Below, piece after piece: positions 60,075 to 64,000 of a stretch of DNA of 64,000 nucleotides. The notes beneath the pieces are model-generated. The model saw nothing but the letters and a program-made list of their open reading frames with translations. It ran no database searches and was not told the DNA's origin. The stretch covers positions 12,673,501-12,737,500 of the forward strand of contig JAYKYS010000001.1 in NCBI GenBank assembly GCA_036924285.1, written 5' to 3'. This stretch comes from Asterella californica (taxonomy: Eukaryota > Streptophyta > Marchantiopsida > Marchantiales > Aytoniaceae). Each line of letters opens with the position of its first letter. Position 1 is the first letter of the stretch. The position numbers were made by a program, and so were the translations under genes.

Positions 60075-60173
60075 ATGCAGCTAAACGTTATGAACCAAGT
60101 TAAATGTTAAACGTTGAATGCTAAATGTTAAATGCAGCTAAATCTTAAACGTTATAAATCAAGTTTAGTGTTA
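60075..60173. repeat. Tandem pair of about 57-bp repeats
   Basis: ATGCAGCTAAA at 60075 restarts at 60132. Both copies continue with AAACGTTAT or CGTTATGAAC-type sequence, CAAGTT and TGTTA. Within the first copy the word AAATGTTAAACGTTGAATGC adds a further short repeat. Confidence 0.7.
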
Positions 60174-63100
60174 CCCTCAAAACCGACAAAACCTCCACAT
60201 GGTTAACGCTGGTGAATCACTCTACATCGTGGTTTATGACATATAGTTCATCATCTCTACATTTGCCCCAGGGTAACCTTATGTGTTAAAACCACTAAAT
60301 ATCGTTATTTTATACTTTAACAACTAATTTTTTAATTAATATTTATTTGATAATACTCGAGATCCAAAGAGCATGTGTAGTATGAGGTTTCAAACTTATC
60401 GTATATGAAAACTATAATATCAAGATTGCGTAAGTTCTACACACTATTTGACATCTAAGACTTTCTTTGCACATAGTTTTTTGGAGTTGTTTTCTGGTGG
60501 AATATAATTGGTAATAAACAGATGGACCAGATTTTGTTTTTTTGGCATAAATATGTTTCAATCAGGTCTGTACGTTGAGAAAGATCCATACTACATTAGG
60601 ACAGTGTCGGCAAAAAAGAAGAATAGTAGTTGGACAGCGAACACTGGGACAAGAAGAAATTGTCATAGTTCGGACTATGAGCGTACAGATCTCGAGTTTA
60701 ATTCCAATTGCAGCAGAACTAGGAAATGTGTTCTCCGAGCACCAACAATCAAGCGTTGAAATATGCAAGTCAAGGCTCAAGCAAAGAGAAATAAATATCA
60801 TAGTCTGACACACAAAATTATTCGTACTATATCATATCTTGAATACAAACTTAAGCGATATCAACTCATGGTCACCAAACATCACTACTGAGACACACAT
60901 GCTTGGTTTTCAGCCATCAGACCCATCATTACTATAATTTTATTGATTGATTTCTTTTCTGCTCTCACATTCGAATCATTTGCATTTTTCATTCAGTCAT
61001 TTTCCACTTCTTCTCTTCACCTCTAATCTCTTTTCTTTCCAAGTATTCTTCAGCTTTATACTTCTTTCTCTCCTTGACATCTTTCATACGATATGTTTTT
61101 TTCTCATGCAAATCCTCTTCTCAACATCGTTCTAAAATTCTCAATGCGTATCTCTTTCTATGGTATAACAATACTTCTATAAATTCTGTTTTTTGCCATA
61201 CACTCTCTTATACAATGGTACGATACCAGCTTTTGGTGCAGAATGCGAAGTCTTTGTAGCTCCAATTCTAGGAACTCGTTCTCTGTTGCAAGTAATCGGT
61301 GATGGAACTCGTTCTCTATTGTGAGTAGGAGTGATGAAACTCTATCACGACCAAGAGGCGTTGGACCTGGTTCTCTATCTATTGGAGTAAGAGGTGATGA
61401 AACTTGATCATCGATAATATGTGATGAAACTCATTCTTTTTAGTGCACATGTTGTGATTGTACTACGCACGTGCACATGTTGTGATTGATTCATTAAGCA
61501 TTTTTAGATAAAACTGCTCGATGAAGTTTTTGTAATCAAACAAACACAGTTATAAATAAGCATCTTAGAAGATTAAAATTCATAGATAACAAAAATAATT
61601 ATAAATAAAATAAAAAACTTACTACAATAAAAATGACATGAATGTATAATCACAAACCTGAACGGAACATCACCAATGTATGACGCAACTTATGTATACG
61701 AAGAGCTATTACTTTCAAGCTGATTTGATTCCAAGCTGAAATGTATGAACTATACATCACAATGTATGATTGTTTTGTATAATATCTTGGCTGTGATGTT
61801 TCTTCAGTAAACATCTACACTCCATTGCAGTAACTCAAGCATCACTCTCGCTGTCAGCAACTGAAACTTACAACTTTCTAGATATGCAAAATGTCTTCAA
61901 TCTCTGAAATAAACAAGAACTGCAAGGTTGGCCAACTCCATGACCAAGAAACTCATGAAAGAAGTCTAATAACATGGAATGCATCTTGTCTATTTAATCA
62001 CACATGAACCAATAGTTAGTTTATAGTCACAAATACATAACTAAAAAGTTTCACAACTAGTAATGAGAGCAAATAGTTACATACATGTATCATGAGACAT
62101 CCAATGTAGAGTCATTGAGAAAAATCCTCTTAGAGAATCATTTGAACCTTCATCAAAAGTAACTGCAAAATGATATTTCTCTCTAGACAATATGTCTATA
62201 ATGATAGTATGATCATATGAAGAAGTACTGCATACATCCGTAAAATGATCCTCTTCACTTTTCATGCTGATTCGGAGATATATCTTGGAACAAACTTACC
62301 AAGAAAAAAAACTTTTTCAAACTCTCATTCCATCGAATATGAAGTAAAATTTCACTAATAGAGTCAAACTTCTTCTCACTTACAAGAGAAAGTCTTGAAA
62401 AAGGTTCATGGTTGATTGAGTGGGTAAACAATCCATTCGCGGTGGGTGCTACTAGTGAGTTTGTTTGATGTCTTGGACCCACTCTTGATGTTGATTTTTT
62501 TCTCTTGTTCTTCATCAAATTGATCTTATGCAGTCATATCTTCATCAATATGTTTGGCAATCATGTCACTAGATCACTCATCTGTTTAGCATCTCTACAT
62601 TCCACATCATCGATTATATATTGATATGCATCTTTCATGTTCACTTGAATGTTAAAAACAACAAATATCTCCTCATCATTAGAGTTTTCAATCACATCAT
62701 TTATATATGAGTCGGTAATATAATGAACCGAGAACAAACCATCACCTAATTCTAAAAGAGTCGGAGGATTTATGTTTGCTCTCTTTCTGAAGATGATGTG
62801 CATTCTAAAGAAATACGGACATTTCTTGTTCATTTTCATCTTTATGGTTATTCCTTTTGTTTGGTTTCATACACACAAACAAAGAGGGATTGAAGGATTC
62901 CAAATTTGATCAACTGAATGCATTCGTTATTATGTGTGCTGATTAACGCACACATCTATCAAGATCTATTAGTCAACATTCAAATTTCAAACAAGACCTC
63001 CTATGAGAAGACCCTACCGTCCAACTTTGACACCTCTTTTTTTCCCACTTAGCAAGTGTGACACGTCGATGTGATGAGAATTAAAGTTAACGGCATCTGA

Positions 63101-64000
63101 ATCACGGTCGAAAGTAGGCACCTCATGCTAAAGTACTATCATATCTCTTATCCGAGTTATGATAGTACATTTTTATCATAACTTGGATCACATTTTATAA
63201 AATAAGATTTTTATCTTTATTGTATAAAGGACTATAAGGTAGATGCATCAATTACCCAGCAATATGACATGGCCTTTGATGAAGTAGGTCTCAAAAAATA
63301 GACAACTACAAGTAGTGTGTATATCATTGAACTTATAAACATTGAAGGGATAAAACTTCAACGAAAGATTCAATAGAAAAACAAATAGCTAGAAGGAAAT
63401 AAAGATCCAATGAAGTCATGCAATTCTCTCAAGCAATATTGTACTATCACACAAGCGGAATGCAAGTTGAAGTGAAATCCTTAAACTAAGTTGTCTGGTA
63501 TAGCACGAAATCAAACAGCTAGAGCATTTAAAGAAGGAACCAAGAACTGTTAAGGCATAATACAACGAAAAACACAATAGACTCCATTGTCATTGTCTTC
63601 ATCGATCTACGTAAGATACACTTTAAAAGCTTACTCGTTTGGATCACTCGATCTTTGACGATATACCGATACATGTCTCCTTCAGAGAATATACGCACTA
63701 TCACATAGTAAATATTTATATTTGTTCATCATGCAAATAATTCTATAGTTTATAATTTCTTTAAAAAATTAAATGACAGCTATTGGGCATGCCAATGGAA
63801 CAATAGATATTTGTTCTAGTTACGCATTATATGAACATTGATCTAATGTGATTTACTGTCGAAGTAGATATCTCATGCATCTCTGATCGTTGTGACAACG
63901 ACAACAAGGTCTCATAAAACAAACCAATACAATCGGAAAATCTCTTCTCAGCAAATGCAACAGCAATTCATAAGACCACTTGACAAAATGTTTCAATTGA
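60174..64000. other. AT-rich right end without recognised gene
   Basis: Short frames only. Three adjoining minus-strand frames at 62077-62839 could be one broken protein (LLELGDGLFSVHYITDSYIN, TSRVGPRHQTNSLVAPTANG) but match nothing I recognise. Words based on GATGGAACTC and GATGAAACT recur at 61300-61440. Confidence 0.4.
61443..61488. repeat. Direct 18-bp repeat
   Basis: GTGCACATGTTGTGATTG occurs exactly at 61443-61460 and again at 61471-61488, separated by 10 bp. Confidence 0.85.

Noticed and set aside
61443..61488. Direct repeat considered as part of a CRISPR-like array
   Set aside because: Only two units with a 10-bp spacer, in a plant genome with no cas-like genes.
62077..62839. Three adjoining minus-strand frames considered as one transposase
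   Set aside because: No catalytic or DNA-binding motif of hAT, Mutator or Harbinger families could be seen.

Overview
The window looks like nuclear DNA of a land plant. Two spliced host genes match plant proteins well: the C-terminal part of a SEN1/MAGATAMA3-type helicase (3-3338) and a complete bystin gene (7114-11360). Both are on the + strand with GT-AG introns (one GC-AG) and intact joined reading frames. The rest is AT-rich, gene-poor and filled with decayed transposons of plant type: Ty1/copia, two Ty3/gypsy groups, a plant L1, a restriction-like-endonuclease LINE and PIF/Harbinger. The mix of elements suggests a bryophyte-grade plant, perhaps a liverwort, but that is inference. No tRNA, rRNA, CRISPR array or bacterial-type operon was recognised.

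Layout. 0-11.4 kb is the gene-bearing part: the helicase, a spacer with a Ty1/copia reverse-transcriptase scrap (minus strand, about 4.86-5.15 kb) and a 74-bp tandem pair, then bystin. Bystin has a long GA tract just upstream of its ATG and telo-box-like and site II-like motifs further upstream. 11.4-18.6 kb is AT-rich DNA with a PIF/Harbinger transposase remnant at 15.2-15.9 kb.

18.6-35.0 kb is a nested transposon complex. Related LTR-like sequences lie at 18597-20216 and 33766-34973. Between them are a frameshifted trihelix (Myb/SANT-like) DNA-binding domain (about 21.9 kb), a zinc finger + RT + endonuclease LINE (24.0-27.0 kb), a host-like coding scrap (27.1-27.4 kb), and a Ty3/gypsy pol (28.8-33.7 kb). 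That pol is cut inside the reverse transcriptase by a 1.5-kb TG...CA insertion (29815-31316).

35-45 kb holds GC-richer, apparently non-coding islands and an L1 element. The L1 5' half (CCHC knuckle and start of the endonuclease, + strand, 38.3-40.8 kb) abuts its RT in opposite orientation (40.9-41.6 kb). 45267-52025 is the most complete transposon: a Ty3/gypsy chromovirus with 0.95-kb LTRs starting TGTAAC, a tRNA-Met primer site, gag, protease, RT, RNase H, integrase and a chromodomain, all broken by stops or frameshifts. 52-64 kb has no recognised host gene. It contains a GT/GA microsatellite, a copy of the LINE 3' tail (55.6 kb) and a perfect 32-bp inverted repeat with a 14-nt loop (59188-59265), the most striking unexplained structure here.

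The two host genes act in nucleic-acid metabolism: SEN1-type helicases resolve RNA:DNA hybrids and affect transcription termination, and bystin/Enp1 matures the small ribosomal subunit. Nothing shows that they are co-regulated.
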